Of a stretch of DNA of 64,000 bases, positions 10,140 to 20,857 are shown piece after piece. Below the pieces are notes generated by a model. The model did no database searches, was not told where the DNA came from, and worked only from the letters and a program-made list of their open reading frames with translations. Source of the DNA: Eonycteris spelaea (taxonomy: Eukaryota; Chordata; Mammalia; Chiroptera; Pteropodidae); contig PUFA01000210.1 in NCBI GenBank assembly GCA_003508835.1, forward strand, positions 2,236,501-2,300,500, given 5' to 3'. The position numbers were made by a program, and so were the translations under genes. The first letter of the stretch is position 1. Each line of letters starts with the position of its first letter.

Positions 10140-10965
10140 TAAAATTTTGCATATTGCATTTTAAAGAAAACAAATAAAATTGGAGAAGATTTTAAACAGT
10201 AGTAACCTCACATATCTTTGTGTCAGAGGAATTTTATCCATCCCTGGAGAGTCCTCAACTCTACCCTCTTTGCTCAGATGGTTTATTCCCCAATTGGTGT
10301 CATTTACAGCATTACATAAAACTGAGCTGCAAAAATACCTCTATTCAACAGGAGCCACTGTGAGACTTGGCTCACCTGTCAAGTACACACACCTAAAATT
10401 CAAGTTATATAAACTAGTAAGTTTCCTTCTATGACAATGCAATAAGTTTGACATGTCATACGCTGAGTCTACTAAAAAATGACATTGATGTTTGTAGAAT
10501 TCTCTCATTACAACCGAGATTCACAGAATTGGCCCACTGTCTTCAACAGCAGCAGCTTGGGAGCAAATCCCTTTCCATCAACTGACTGACGCTTGACATT
10601 TATTTAGGACTATGGGGCAGACATGCATCAGTGAATAGAAGTCCATTGGACACCTTAGTATTTGTGCTGAAAGATAATAGTTGTAGAGAACATTAGAGCC
10701 TCTTACATATAGTACTTTTTGTTTTCAATTTGTTTTAGTTTGGTTTGAGGTTGTTGGGATATTCAATTTGAGCAGTGAATGATCTTGTAGGTAAGAGCTG
10801 AATGGTTGAGTTGATTTGATCTGGTTGTGGGAAGCAGGTGCTGACTACTTTTGGCTCTCTCCCATATAGCCAGAGGTTCCTTTGGATTCTGTAATGGTCT
10901 AAAATTTTCTCTCATGGACAAAATTAGCTTGGTAGCAGGGGCACCAGTCATGCAAGTAGAAAATT
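10140..10965. other. Unclassified non-coding sequence
   Basis: No repeat family or exon recognised. The 84-codon plus-strand frame at 10180 lacks splice or motif support. Confidence 0.45.
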
Positions 10966-10969
10966 TATT

Positions 10970-11007
10970 CATCCATCCATCCATCCAGCCAGCCAGCCAG
11001 CCAGCCA
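10970..11007. repeat. (ATCC)n-(AGCC)n compound microsatellite
   Basis: Tetranucleotide ATCC units pass directly into AGCC units, a single-base unit switch. It makes the repeated Gly-Trp-Met/Ala pattern in the overlapping minus-strand frame, which is not a real protein. Confidence 0.95.
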
Positions 11008-11384
11008 CTCATTGCCAGTAATCTGAAGAAAAAATATCTTCTGGGTTTTGTTCTACAGTAGAAACAACACGTTTCCAGCCATATTTCTCTAGCACATCAC
11101 TTTCTTTTCTCCTACTCAGCCAAGAAGAAAGCAGCATTTTTCCTTCCAAGAGGGAAACACAAGCACCCATGGGCAGATCTATCCACGGGACCACATAGTT
11201 GTTTTATTACGCTCAGGAGTAGTTCTAGAAAACTAGCTGGATCAGAGTTTCAAATTGCTTCAATTCCTGGAACACAGTGGGTACATGGAGTGAGTGGATG
11301 AATAGATAAATAAACATTTTTATTTATCTTCAGTAAGTCAGCTACTGTGCTTGTACTTTTCTTTCCCCATGTAGTAGTCTCAAG

Positions 11385-11495
11385 ATCCATGAGAACCCTG
11401 ACATTATTTTCTTTATTTTATGATAAGGATGTTGAATTCCAGAGAAGTTATAAATTGCCCAAGATTTTATAATAATAGAACTTAGGTACTCATAT
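11385..11495 (-). repeat. MIR SINE, antisense, partial
   Basis: 'ttttctttattttatgataaggatgttgaattccagagaagttataaattgcccaagattttataataatagaactt' follows the reversed MIR core. Confidence 0.6.
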
Positions 11496-11505
11496 GGTCT
11501 CATTT

Positions 11506-11607
11506 CTCCTTCCTTCCTTCCTTCCTTCCTTCCTTCCTTCCTTCCTTCCTTCCTTCCTTCCTTCCTTCCTTCTTTCCTCTTTTCCATCCTCCCTCCCTTC
11601 CTTCCAA
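11506..11607. repeat. (TTCC)n microsatellite
   Basis: About 16 near-perfect TTCC units, then an interrupted pyrimidine tail to about 11607. The opposing open frames (poly Ser-Phe-Leu-Pro and poly Lys-Glu-Gly-Arg) are artefacts of it. A long homopurine-homopyrimidine tract of this kind can form triplex DNA. Confidence 0.97.
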
Positions 11608-11609
11608 GT

Positions 11610-12095
11610 AATAATTAAGTTCTATTATACAGCAGACACTCTTAATTGCTTGAATAAAAAGATAATTAAGACATATATCTTTCCCTTTAGGAAATTAGAG
11701 TCTAGTGCTAAAGAGAAGCATTATTGTAGTTTATCAAGTACTATTGTAGAAATGTGTTGATATTACCCTAGGAGTCCAGAGGCATGGGTATTTAATTGTT
11801 TCATCTGTGCTAAGAGTCAGGAAGCATTTTATAGAAAGACTGACATTTGTGTTGAATCTTGAAAGATGAATTACTGCTTATAAATTAAAGATAAACAAGA
11901 AGGTAGGATTAAGAGGGAAGTTTTGGAAAGGGAACTTAATGTTAGAAAAAGGACAGAGGCTTGAAACATGGTTTATTATGGAAATTGTTACTGATTTCAC
12001 ACGGCTAGAGGTTAGGATGGGGAGGTGGGCAAAGTCTAATCAAGGCAGAGTCTTGGGGCTATGTTATGAATTTAGCTTTCAGTGTTTCTAAAACT
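11610..12095 (-). repeat. L2 LINE, antisense, decayed
   Basis: Order fits reversed L2: 'ctattatacagcagacactcttaattgc', 'ccctttaggaaattagagtctag', 'gaagcattttatagaaagactgacatttgtgttgaatcttgaaagatg' and 'aggacagaggcttgaaacatgg'. Confidence 0.7.
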
Positions 12096-12109
12096 TGAGT
12101 AATGTATGT

Positions 12110-13420
12110 TCCACTTTTAAAAGAAAAAATAAAATTCCCCATTATTCTGGTTATTCTTTATTTTGTTGTGAACATTTCCTAGGGCTGAGAGACTTAAGGA
12201 AGAATCCAGCAACTACAGAATTCCATCGAGTTCATTGAAGGAATTTACAGACAAAAGCAGCATCTTGGGTGGCAGCAAGACGATGGATCTCTGTGCTCAA
12301 AAGGGGTTGGGGTTTGTTATGTATTTAGCCAATGCCCTGACACAGGTGGCATGTGCTGTTTCGAGCTGTATAACCCAATGCAGTAAACAACTTAATGAAC
12401 CCACGTATCTATGCAAAAACATTCCTTTCAGGTGCTACGGGCCCATCCTTACAGGACTGAACTGGGGGTCAGCTTCCTTTCTAAAATGACGTAGGTCACA
12501 TTACGTACCGGGAAACATTTCACCTTATAATTTCCTCCCCACCTCACTCCAGTCTCTACCCTTCTTTGTCATGCTGTGTTGCCCAGAAGGCTTCTGCTAT
12601 GGACTGCATCAACCAGGCTCCCTTGTCTTCTGGCTTCCAGGTGATTGGACTAAGGGAAGGCACTGAGATGATCAGAAGGTGATAAGAAGAGAGAATAGAT
12701 GAAGCCATTTCAGCCCTCAATGTTGATTAAAATATTTTTATTAGAACATAGCTTTTAATGTACAAACATAATAAGGAATGCAGTTCCTATGGGTCTAGTA
12801 AAACAAAAAAAAATCCAAAGAAAAGTATAACTAAATACTAAAAGCCAACAAAATACAAATTAACAACACAGTGTAATATGGGGCACCAGGTCGTTTGTCT
12901 AAATTCTGTGTGGGTTGCTGAATGCCACAGTGCAGGCTTTTTTGTGTTTGTCATACTTCTATTACCATGTGCAGTGTGATGACTCAATTCTCCCATTGTA
13001 TCTCTCTGTTTAAGCTACTGGGAAATCTTCATTCATACAATGAACACTGAGGTCATTTGACCTTCACTTTGAAAAAAAGCATAATTTATGTATTTTGTTG
13101 GCCTCTGTTCTTGTCTCGTTAACTTCCAGTATTAGAGAAGTACAGCTTGTCACCATTACTATTGTAAACACAAACATAAGCACAAGCACTTTAATTGCTT
13201 GGCAGTACAAGGTGAGCATTCTGATGACTCAGAATATGCTCGTGTTATTTTTTTATTATCAGGAATAAAAACATACCTTAAACAATAGCCCTGATATTAT
13301 TGAATTATGTCTGAAGACCCCCAGGTGCCAAGTATCTAGTATCCAATGTGGAGCCACTAAAGATCAATAAGCAGAGGCCTACAGAATTAGATTTGCATAG
13401 GATGTATTTGTGTGTGTTGA
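12110..13420. other. Repeat-poor non-coding stretch
   Basis: No transposon is recognisable. 12720-13310 is AT-rich with ordered runs such as 'ttgtaaacacaaacataagcacaagcactttaattgcttggcag' (13160-13205). That run contains a forkhead-like TGTAAACA, an NK2-like AAGCACTT and a TAATTG homeodomain site. The 84-codon plus-strand frame at 12235 is unsupported. Confidence 0.5.
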
Positions 13421-13422
13421 GG

Positions 13423-13462
13423 CGGGGGTGGGGTGGAGGCGGTGGGAACTGGAAGCGGGGGA
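13423..13462 (+). other. G-quadruplex-prone G-rich tract
   Basis: The G strand has at least four runs of three or more G (GGGGG, GGGG, GGG, GGGGG), with GG-rich spacers. The loops between the later runs are longer than seven bases, so a stable fold is possible but not assured. Confidence 0.6.
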
Positions 13463-13479
13463 ATGAGATAGAAAAGCAC

Positions 13480-13730
13480 CCAGCTCAGTGCATCTCAGCT
13501 ATAATTTTAAAATGTGATTGAGGGAAAACAATAAGATTTAATCCTCTCTCTCCACCGCTCACCCTGAATTAATCAGGACACCCCCTTATCTCCCTCCTGA
13601 GTCAGAAGGAATACTGCAAATTAGGAAAGGAGGAACTTTAGGACTGACAACTGGGTAACAATGCAGAATAAATAAGACTTAATCTTTTAATAATGGGAAA
13701 TTACAGACCGAAAGATAATAATGAGAGGGG
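13480..13730. promoter_or_regulatory. Candidate conserved non-coding regulatory block
   Basis: A repeat-free block with dense homeodomain-type cores: ATAATTTTAAAA, ATTTAATCC (K50-type TAATCC), GAATTAATCAGG, CTTAATCTTTTAATAATG. It also has an AP-1-like TGAGTCAG. Base composition and site density resemble vertebrate conserved enhancers, but this is an inference without alignment. Confidence 0.35.
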
Positions 13731-13738
13731 GTGGGGAA

Positions 13739-13758
13739 GAGAGAGAGAGAGAGAGAGA
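13739..13758. repeat. (GA)n microsatellite
   Basis: Ten GA units, with a second shorter GA run at about 13771-13780. Confidence 0.9.
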
Positions 13759-13829
13759 ATATTAGAGAAGGAGAGAGAGTCATTAACAAGGCACTAGGAA
13801 AAACACACTTCACAGGGATTAGAAAGCTG

Positions 13830-13920
13830 CTCCTTTGAGGATTCAATTCTCTTATCTATAAAATGGGGGAAATAGTTTGAACTAGAGGATCTTCAAGGTG
13901 TAGCTATAGCGCTATCACCC
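13830..13920 (+). repeat. MIR3-like SINE tail
   Basis: 'attctcttatctataaaatgggggaaatagtttgaactagaggatcttcaagg' matches the MIR3-type core, where a 'ggactagatgatct' motif follows the CORE-SINE segment. Confidence 0.65.
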
Positions 13921-13949
13921 AAGTTTCAGTTAAAAAAAAAAAAAAGATG

Positions 13950-15830
13950 AGGCAGGTTTTGTGTGTGAGCAGATGTGCATATGAAGAGGTTCTCTCCAAG
14001 TTAACCTTTGAATTGGTTCCCAAACAAATTAGAGCTACATTTCAGCATTCTTTGCTAGCTGTGTTGCAGCTCACCTTTCCCTTGGCTGCACAGCAAAAGC
14101 ACTTTAAAAGGAGGTGAGGGGTTCAAGTTGGGAGAGGAGGTCAGAACAGGTACTGAGTCCTGAAACAAATTTATAAGCAGCAAAGCCTCCTCAGCGTCCT
14201 CTTCCTGAGGTGGCCCATGAAGAAACATGCTCTAGGTGAAGCCCCATATTCTTAATTACCCACTGTTGGGGTGACCATGTTGGAAAAGGAAACTCATTGT
14301 CCTTTTTTCCATTTCTGGAAAGAAGAGAACATTTGTTGCTTTTCTCTGTACAACAGAAATATTGGTGCGATCACTTCCAGTCCCTCTGTACAATTCCCTC
14401 CTCCCCATGGGAGAAGTAGCCAAGCCAGACATCTTGGGCTGGAGGTCTGTGTGGTCATCATTGTAAGTGGGTGGAGTCACACACCTAGAAGGCAGGGATC
14501 AGTCCAGCAGCATCCTTCTCTCTGATTGTGGTCTTCCAGGCTTAGGTGCGATATTGGCTTTCATTGTCTCTCTCTTCAAGGGAGGCACACCTGGACAAGG
14601 TATAGTTGTAAGGTGGGGAGTAAGATTCTGTATTTTGACCTCATCGAAAAAGAAAAAGCTGTATTGTACAATGGAGTTTATCAAAAGTCCAGCATTATGG
14701 GGCTAAAGGGTAGTTTCCAAGATTAACAGAGGGGTGTCTATTTGGTTCTCATGTTGCTGGACATTCGAGTATGTCTCCATTAGTCAGGTCTCTGGAGGGT
14801 ACACGATAAGGGTTTAGGAGATTTCAAAGCCCTAACATGTGTCAGTGCCCCTCATCAATCCCCATCCAATTACCATCCAGCACTGTTGCTGCCACACGGG
14901 ACTGGGTACAACTCCAAACCCTCTATGTAGTGCCCTCTGTGCATAGTTTAAGCTCCTGTGCCTCAACTATTGATGCTACTTTGTACTAAGAGGTGCCGCA
15001 GAGTACCTCACTAAGCAGAGCTTGGATTGGCTAAGCATTGCTAGCTGTCCACTGTTACCTCTTCTGAGAAAAAAGAAATCTATTATTGTTGAGCCTGATC
15101 TGCTCCCAGATGGAGAGCTAGCAATTACTATTCACTGGGTGGCCCTAAGCTTTTTCTTTGCTTTTAAGAGCAGAAGCAACTGACTAAAGTGTTAAGCTCA
15201 TTAAATCTACCCCATGTGGTATAGGCATGTCATGGGTCTTTTTCTACCTGCTTTCGGGGGCAAACATCTCCCCACTCTAGTACTCAGGTAGGATTAACTA
15301 GCTCCACGGCGTTTTCCTGGACTCTTGCACACCCTGACTGCTGTCGCTGACAAAGGCTATGCAGTCAGTGTCCCAGCCACACTATGGTGCCCTGTGCCTG
15401 CCAGTAGGAGGGGATTAATTTGCGCTTTTCCAAATTATCAAATCCTCCTGAGGGACCAGTGAGTCAGGTGGTGAATTCTGTTTTACACATTTAAAAACAG
15501 TTTCCTTTTAACCCAAACTGCCTTACATATATGCAGATAAATCCAGATAATTTTATAATGTCTCCTCATGCCACCTGCCAGGAGCAGAAATTTCTTAGTT
15601 ATGTTCATCCATGTGTTGAATCCCGACTGTTCGGAACATTAATCTCCAGGGTCTTCAGATAGCCTCTATTCAGGTTATTTTTTTTTCCTAAACTTTCTTC
15701 CACTCCTATCTCAGAGATAATTATTGTTATAGTGATAAATATGGTCCCCTTATTTAATTTTCCTGTGTGAAAAGACATCTGTATAACTGTCGATTTATCA
15801 ACTGTCTATTTGTTGATCAATCTATTATCT
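13950..15830. other. Unclassified, repeat-poor non-coding stretch
   Basis: No repeat recognised. Several overlapping 60-84-codon frames occur on both strands at 14256-14726. They conflict with each other and lack motifs. Base composition is more balanced here than in the neighbouring AT-rich DNA. Confidence 0.45.
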
Positions 15831-15835
15831 ATCAT

Positions 15836-15836
<1 letters not shown>

Positions 15837-15899
<63 letters not shown>

Positions 15900-15910
15900 T
15901 ATCTATCTAT
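15837..15910. repeat. (TATC)n microsatellite
   Basis: About 15 perfect TATC units followed by a 'ttttatctatctat' interruption. Preceding degenerate units begin near 15815. Long perfect tracts of this size are normally polymorphic. Confidence 0.97.
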
Positions 15911-16109
15911 ACCTACGCACACACACAAACCAAAACTAAGAACAGCTATCCAGATTTCAAAGCTTGTAGTTTATCATTTTAGGATTCTAGGCCTCTGGAA
16001 AGTAAGGGCCAGAATTATCTCCAACTATTTGTCTAGAAAATGTTAGCCCTCCTCCCACATGAAAGTTGGTAAAATTGAGAACCAGTGATAAAATCTACCT
16101 GTGCACTCT

Positions 16110-16300
16110 GCCCTCCCTATGTGCCAGGTGCTGTGCTGTTCACTTAGTCTCACTCTTTTTGCTTCTCAAGACTCCAAAACAGAGTTACTGATGTTATCTC
16201 TATTGTGTAGAGGGAACAAAAGGCTCAGAGCAATTTGCCTGAGGTCGGAGAGTTGAGAAGTGGTTGGGCAAAGTTCAGTCCTATAGGTCAGCCTCCAGGG
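16110..16300 (-). repeat. MIR SINE, antisense
   Basis: 'atgtgccaggtgctgtgctgttcacttagtctc' then 'aacaaaaggctcagagcaatttgcctgaggtcggagagttgagaagtgg' is the reversed MIR core and B-box-proximal segment. Confidence 0.85.
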
Positions 16301-16613
16301 TCATGCTCTCCAATACAGATATTCACTGTATCTTGACATGATAGCAATTCCTTGAGAGGAACCTATTTTGTATTATATTTTATTTCTTATTTTTAGAGCA
16401 GGAAGCTGTGTCTCTCATTTTTGGTCACTCTAAGCTTAATGATTGAGACCAGAACTAAAACTTACCTATGAGAAATAGTTTTTCAAGCGTTAGGAGAAAA
16501 ACAAAACAAAAGTAAAGAAAGCCCTCAAATATGTTTGGCCAAGGAGCATTTACTTGAACCTAGATCACAAAAATCCTATTTTTTTCCTTTACAGATGTAA
16601 TTGTCACATATGT

Positions 16614-16633
16614 TCATTATGAATTCATAATGA
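16614..16633. other. 20-bp perfect palindrome
   Basis: TCATTATGAATTCATAATGA reads identically on both strands and is centred on an EcoRI hexamer. It contains back-to-back ATTCAT/ATGAAT half-sites of the kind bound by POU or homeodomain dimers. It is not part of any repeat I recognise. Confidence 0.8.
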
Positions 16634-16722
16634 GAGCTTAGAACAGATGGTGCAGACTTAAAATGACATACACTGCAAGTAATGCTTGCCTGTAAGGGGG
16701 CTGCTGCTGCCCTCAAAGGCAG

Positions 16723-16749
16723 TGGGGGTAGGGGTGGGCTGGGGAGGGC
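16723..16749 (+). other. G-quadruplex motif
   Basis: GGGGG-TA-GGGG-T-GGG-CT-GGGG-A-GGG gives five G-runs with one- or two-base loops. It fully satisfies the usual quadruplex pattern, with short loops that favour a stable parallel fold. It lies in a locally GC-rich stretch (16690-16810) without CpG enrichment. Confidence 0.85.
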
Positions 16750-17079
16750 GCACAGAGACCCTGTGGTGGCCTGGCTTGCCCAGGGGCTGGGCTGGAGTTT
16801 GCTGGGCACAGGGCCATGTTTAACTGACTCTTAGAGCAGGCTTTGGAGCTGGTCCCTGTACCTGTCACAGCCTTCTTGGCATCTAAGAATACCACAGCAG
16901 CCAGAGAGGGCTAGGAGCCCGAGAATTTATTTAGTCAGAATTAGCTCAGGCAGAGTCATGGAGGAGAGAAGCAGGACCTGTGCCCAGTGTCGGAGACCCT
17001 CTCAGTAGGAGGGCTTCATCTGGCTCTGTGGACTTGGCCCAGCTCCTCCTTTCAAACCATCTCTTCTCCCAGTGAGAAC

Positions 17080-17310
17080 ATTCTGTTCTTTCTCTTATGC
17101 CCTGGGTTGGGGAGAGGGCAGGGCACTAATATCAGTGATCTGATGTATCATCACATCATAATAATATGTCACATGTCATTACATGTGTTATGCCACTTCA
17201 TCCATGCAAGTTTTAAATCATGCATAATTTATCCATTTCTAATCTCATTCTAAGTGGGAGACACAAGATTTAAATTGAGGTCTATTTGATTGCAAAGCCC
17301 ATGAATTGTC
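17080..17310 (-). repeat. MIR SINE, antisense, decayed
   Basis: 'acacaagatttaaattgaggtctatttgattgcaaagcccatgaattg' is the reversed 'gatttgaacccaggtctgtctgactccaaagcc' segment of MIR. The left part is eroded and holds the inverted repeat CACATGT-catt-ACATGTG at 17170-17187. Confidence 0.65.
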
Positions 17311-17329
17311 TAATATAATCTCTTGCTAG

Positions 17330-18120
17330 TGTTAAATTTTGTTAAAGATTAAATTTGTAATCCTTTTCTTTGAGAATGTTAATGACTTTTTTCAGGAGAT
17401 TCTTAATAATGGAAACTTAGATTAGACAAGTGACTATCAAATGGTAGAACCTCAGTTTTGAGGAATGAGAATTCCTCTGGTTGGAGACTATCCAGATAAT
17501 AATCCTCAAATCACATCACAAACTCTGTACTTACAAGTCAGGATGAACTTATGCTTGTTCTTCCACACCCCCCTTTCCTCCTCTGGACTACCTTGAAATG
17601 TCCATAATATGGACTGTGAGGTCTAGAGAAAACTTGCAGAAAAGTCCCAGTCACCTGTGGGAAAATTAAAAAGAATTACAATTTTCTCCATGTTCTCGCC
17701 CAACTATTTAGGTGGGATGTGTGCAGGCTGGTTAAATAGAAGTAAAATCTAGGGAGTGACCTGTAACTGCAAGGCCACGTACTTGGGCTTCCTTTAAAAC
17801 CGAAGGTCCTTTTGCAAGTGGGATTTTTTTTTTTAATCAGATAAATAGATAACTATTGTCTCTCCTATATGTCAGTACCAAGTGCTACTGAAGGAAGAAA
17901 GGGAAGTAGTAAACCGTGTGTTGGCCACAAAGGTCGTACTCATTGAGTTTCAGTATCAATTGTAGAACTTTCATTTATGTGGAATGTGCCTCACAAACTT
18001 CAAATTATGAGGTTCTTTCACGCCACTGAGAAGGAAATAAACCTTTGGTTCCTGTTATTTTCATAGGCTGTTGGAAGAGTTTGTAACAACATAAACTTTC
18101 CTGGAAAGAGGCAGCCATAT
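17330..18120. other. Unclassified non-coding sequence
   Basis: Apart from a poly-T run at about 17824-17835, no repeat, exon or regulatory signature was recognised. Confidence 0.45.
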
Positions 18121-18129
18121 CTCATCTCA

Positions 18130-18320
18130 TGGCCACCTCAGACAAGTCACTACCACTTGAGCATAGCTCTTTATCCGCAAAATGAACGTGGTGAAATCTG
18201 TTCTTCTTACATCAGAGAAATGTCATAAGAACAAATGAGAGAACATGGTCAAAAACCTTTTGCAAATTTTAAAATGCTTTACAAATGTCTGTAGTTTCCA
18301 GAATGTCATGTAAATACAGG
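18130..18320 (+). repeat. MIR-type SINE, sense, decayed
   Basis: 'gacaagtcactaccacttgagcatagctctttatccgcaaaatgaacg' corresponds to the MIR core. 'gagagaacatggtcaaaaaccttttgcaaattttaaaatgctttacaaatg' fits the tail of the MIR3-like variants. Confidence 0.65.
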
Positions 18321-18544
18321 GTTTTGCAACACTAGTGTTGTTAATATATTGGGCCAAATAATTCTGTTTGAGGGAAGAGGGCTGTCTTGTGCATTATAAG
18401 ATTTTAAACAGCATCCCTGCCCTCATCCCACTAGATGCCAGTAGCATGCTTCCCCTGTGGCACCTTCCTTCACCCAGTCATGACAATCTAAAGTGTCTTC
18501 AGACACTGCCCAATGTTTCTGGGGAGCAATATCTCCACCACTGA

Positions 18545-18740
18545 CTGTGTGACCTTGGGTGTTACTTGAAATCCTGAACCTTGGTCTCCTCATCTGTGAA
18601 TTGAGTCTAATAATAATCCCATTGACCACATAGATATCATTTAACCCTCATTGTGGAGACTAAGTGAGTTAATGCACATAAGTAGTAAGCAGAATAAATG
18701 CTACACATGGTATATATCAGTGATTATTTGCTATTATTTG
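18545..18740 (+). repeat. MIR SINE, sense
   Basis: 'tgactgtgtgaccttgggtgttacttgaaatcctgaaccttggtctcctcatctgtgaattgag' is a clear MIR core, followed by 'taagtgagttaatgcacataagtag' and 'aataaatgctac'. Confidence 0.85.
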
Positions 18741-18759
18741 AAGAGCATGAGCTTATGCT

Positions 18760-20255
18760 CCTTTTGAATGGGAAGATAGCCACCATCCATAGAATATGTA
18801 ACTAAGTGTCTAGTTAAGCAATGGTGATGGATTTTCTCCAAAGAACCCAGAAATGAGCATTGGTATGTGGCTTGCCTGAGTCAAGCTATCTTTTTTTGAA
18901 CACAGTACTCTGGCCTCCCTTCCTTGTCTTTATCCTTTTGCTGAAAGCATCTTCTATTCCAGTTCTCCCCAGCATCCTGCTAAGGCTTTGTTGCCATCTC
19001 CTCCTCCTCCAGATCTGCTTCTAGGACAGGATCTGATCAGCTCTTTCATGTCAGAGCAGGCATATCTATAAAGCTCAATATGTACTCTTCACAGGTGCAT
19101 TTGAAATTTTTAAAAGGATTTTAAGTCAAAGAATTTATTTCAAGCATTCACAGGCCAGCAAGCTATGTATTTAATTAGCAAAGTTGCCTTGGAGATCTTT
19201 CCCTGTGCTCTACTCATCATGTTGGTCCTGAGCACATTCTGTGGTGAGGAAAAGAGGCCTGCTCAATGGCGCACCTATGAAGTGAGCTTGATACTGTAGT
19301 ATCGGTGTTACTGAAGTTAGGGGGGAAAAAGCACTGTTGTTGTTAATTAAACTTAGGGAGCCAATAAATTACCCTTTTACTCTCCCAAGTTTTCACCATT
19401 TGAAAAATAGATACAGAGATCAGAGATGAAGTTCTAAATGTTATCTGTTTGGAGAGGAAACAGTTTGGAGATTATATCTTTAAAATTGCTGTCAAAAGCA
19501 CTTGCTAAACCTTCACCCCAGAACCAGGCAGACTGATTCTCCTTCACCCCGAGTCTTTGCCCCAGCTACTCCAATAGGAGCATGAAAGAGAGCGGATTCA
19601 GTGAGGGAAGGGCGGAAGTTCTGATGTATTTCTCTAGTGTAAGACACTTCACACAGAAATGTGAGCCAGGGAAGCAGATATTACCTCGGCATTGCAGCCT
19701 ATCCTAGTGACCTTGGCTTCTAACCCTATGTTGTAGTCTATACAGTGTGCGTGTTGACTATCTATTAGCATTTTCCAAATATGCTCCTATGTATAATTGT
19801 ACTGTTAGAAAAAATAACTAAGATTCGGGGCGGAAATACTAAATACTATGGTGAAATAAGTTTGGGGAAATCTGTGTTTTCTTTTTGCTAGACTTATCAG
19901 AGCCATTAGTGTATAGATAGGTACTATAAGTTTTCAAGCAATTGGTTCATCTGGCAGACTGCTGCACACTAATGTGCTTCCCCTGCTCCTACCTACAAGG
20001 CATCAAACATACCTTGATAAATGCTGTCTTAAGGATGAGGAGATTTTTCTTATTTTTTAAATTATCAAACCAAAGAGGATTGAAACTTTACTAATGGAGA
20101 GAAAGTCATGTAAAATTAGCTAAATTTCCCCTGTTAGCATGAGGGAAAGACTGAGACCAGCAGCTTTTGGTGCAATAATCTGTTATATCAAAAGGATATT
20201 TGTATAGGCATATGCAATGTGGAAACTTGCTTATAGTTTTGAACCAAAAATATAC
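18760..20255. other. Repeat-poor non-coding stretch
   Basis: No transposon recognised. 19130-19200 contains 'agcaagctatgtatttaattagcaaagttgcc', a homeodomain-type TTAATTAG cluster in an otherwise mixed context. It is a weak regulatory candidate only. Confidence 0.4.
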
Positions 20256-20262
20256 ACAAGTG

Positions 20263-20605
20263 CTCCTTGACTTAGAATGGGGTTATATCCCATTAAACCC
20301 ATTATAAGCTGAAAATATCACCAAGTCAAAAATGCATTTAATTTATCTTACATACTGAACATCAGAGCTTAAGCCTAGCCTACCTTAAATGTGCTCAAAA
20401 CACTTATATTAGCCAGCAGTTGGGCAAAATCATCTCACTGCCACTGCCCAGAATTACAACAGAGTATGGTATAGCATCTTGCTAGACTCAGAAAAGGTTG
20501 AAATTCAAAATTTGAAATGTGATTTATACTGAATACATATCACTTTCTCACCATTGTTAAGTCGAAAAGTCGTAAGTTGAACCATCAGGGAAAGTCTAAT
20601 TAGTG
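20263..20605 (+). mobile_element. MER2-like Tigger (TcMar) MITE
   Basis: The left end reads 'ctccttgacttagaatggggttatatcccattaaacccattataagctgaaaatat'. The right end reads 'gttaagtcgaaaagtcgtaagttgaaccatcagggaaag'. The two ends are mutually inverted. The middle has 'aaacgtgctcaaaacacttatattagcc'-type sequence and 'ttgggcaaaatcatctcactgccactgccca'. This is the layout of MER2, a non-autonomous derivative mobilised by Tigger-type pogo transposases. There is an internal deletion and no coding capacity. Confidence 0.85.
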
Positions 20606-20611
20606 TATGCA

Positions 20612-20647
20612 TGTACATACACACACACACACACATACACACACACA
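20612..20647. repeat. (AC)n microsatellite
   Basis: Imperfect AC/CA units following 'tatgcatgtacatac', interrupted once by T. Confidence 0.9.
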
Positions 20648-20815
20648 GTTTTCTGATGATGAATTGTGATTTTTATTCTCTGCTAGCTTTTCTTTTTACC
20701 TGATGTCCCATGTGAATTTCATTTTTTTCTCTCCTGTAACTTGGGACATTTTTACTAATTTGATGAAGCACAGTATGATTTCAGTATAAAAGCAGACCCA
20801 CCAAGTAGTTTACCT

Positions 20816-20817
<2 letters not shown>

Positions 20818-20853
<36 letters not shown>
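20818..20853 (-). repeat. Poly-T tract (poly-A tail of a minus-strand insertion)
   Basis: 36 uninterrupted T. It directly adjoins a SINE-like body with a B-box on the minus strand, so it is best read as that element's A-tail. Confidence 0.85.

Positions 20854-20857
<4 letters not shown>

Noticed and set aside
11342..11760. Frames with Lys-Glu-Gly-Arg or Ser-Phe-Leu-Pro repeats
   Set aside because: They are translations of the TTCC microsatellite in the two strands.
15767..16046. Frames with Ile-Tyr-Leu-Ser repeats
   Set aside because: They are translations of the TATC microsatellite.
16690..16900. CpG island or promoter at the GC-rich patch
   Set aside because: The patch is GC-rich but has very few CpGs and no associated exon-like sequence.
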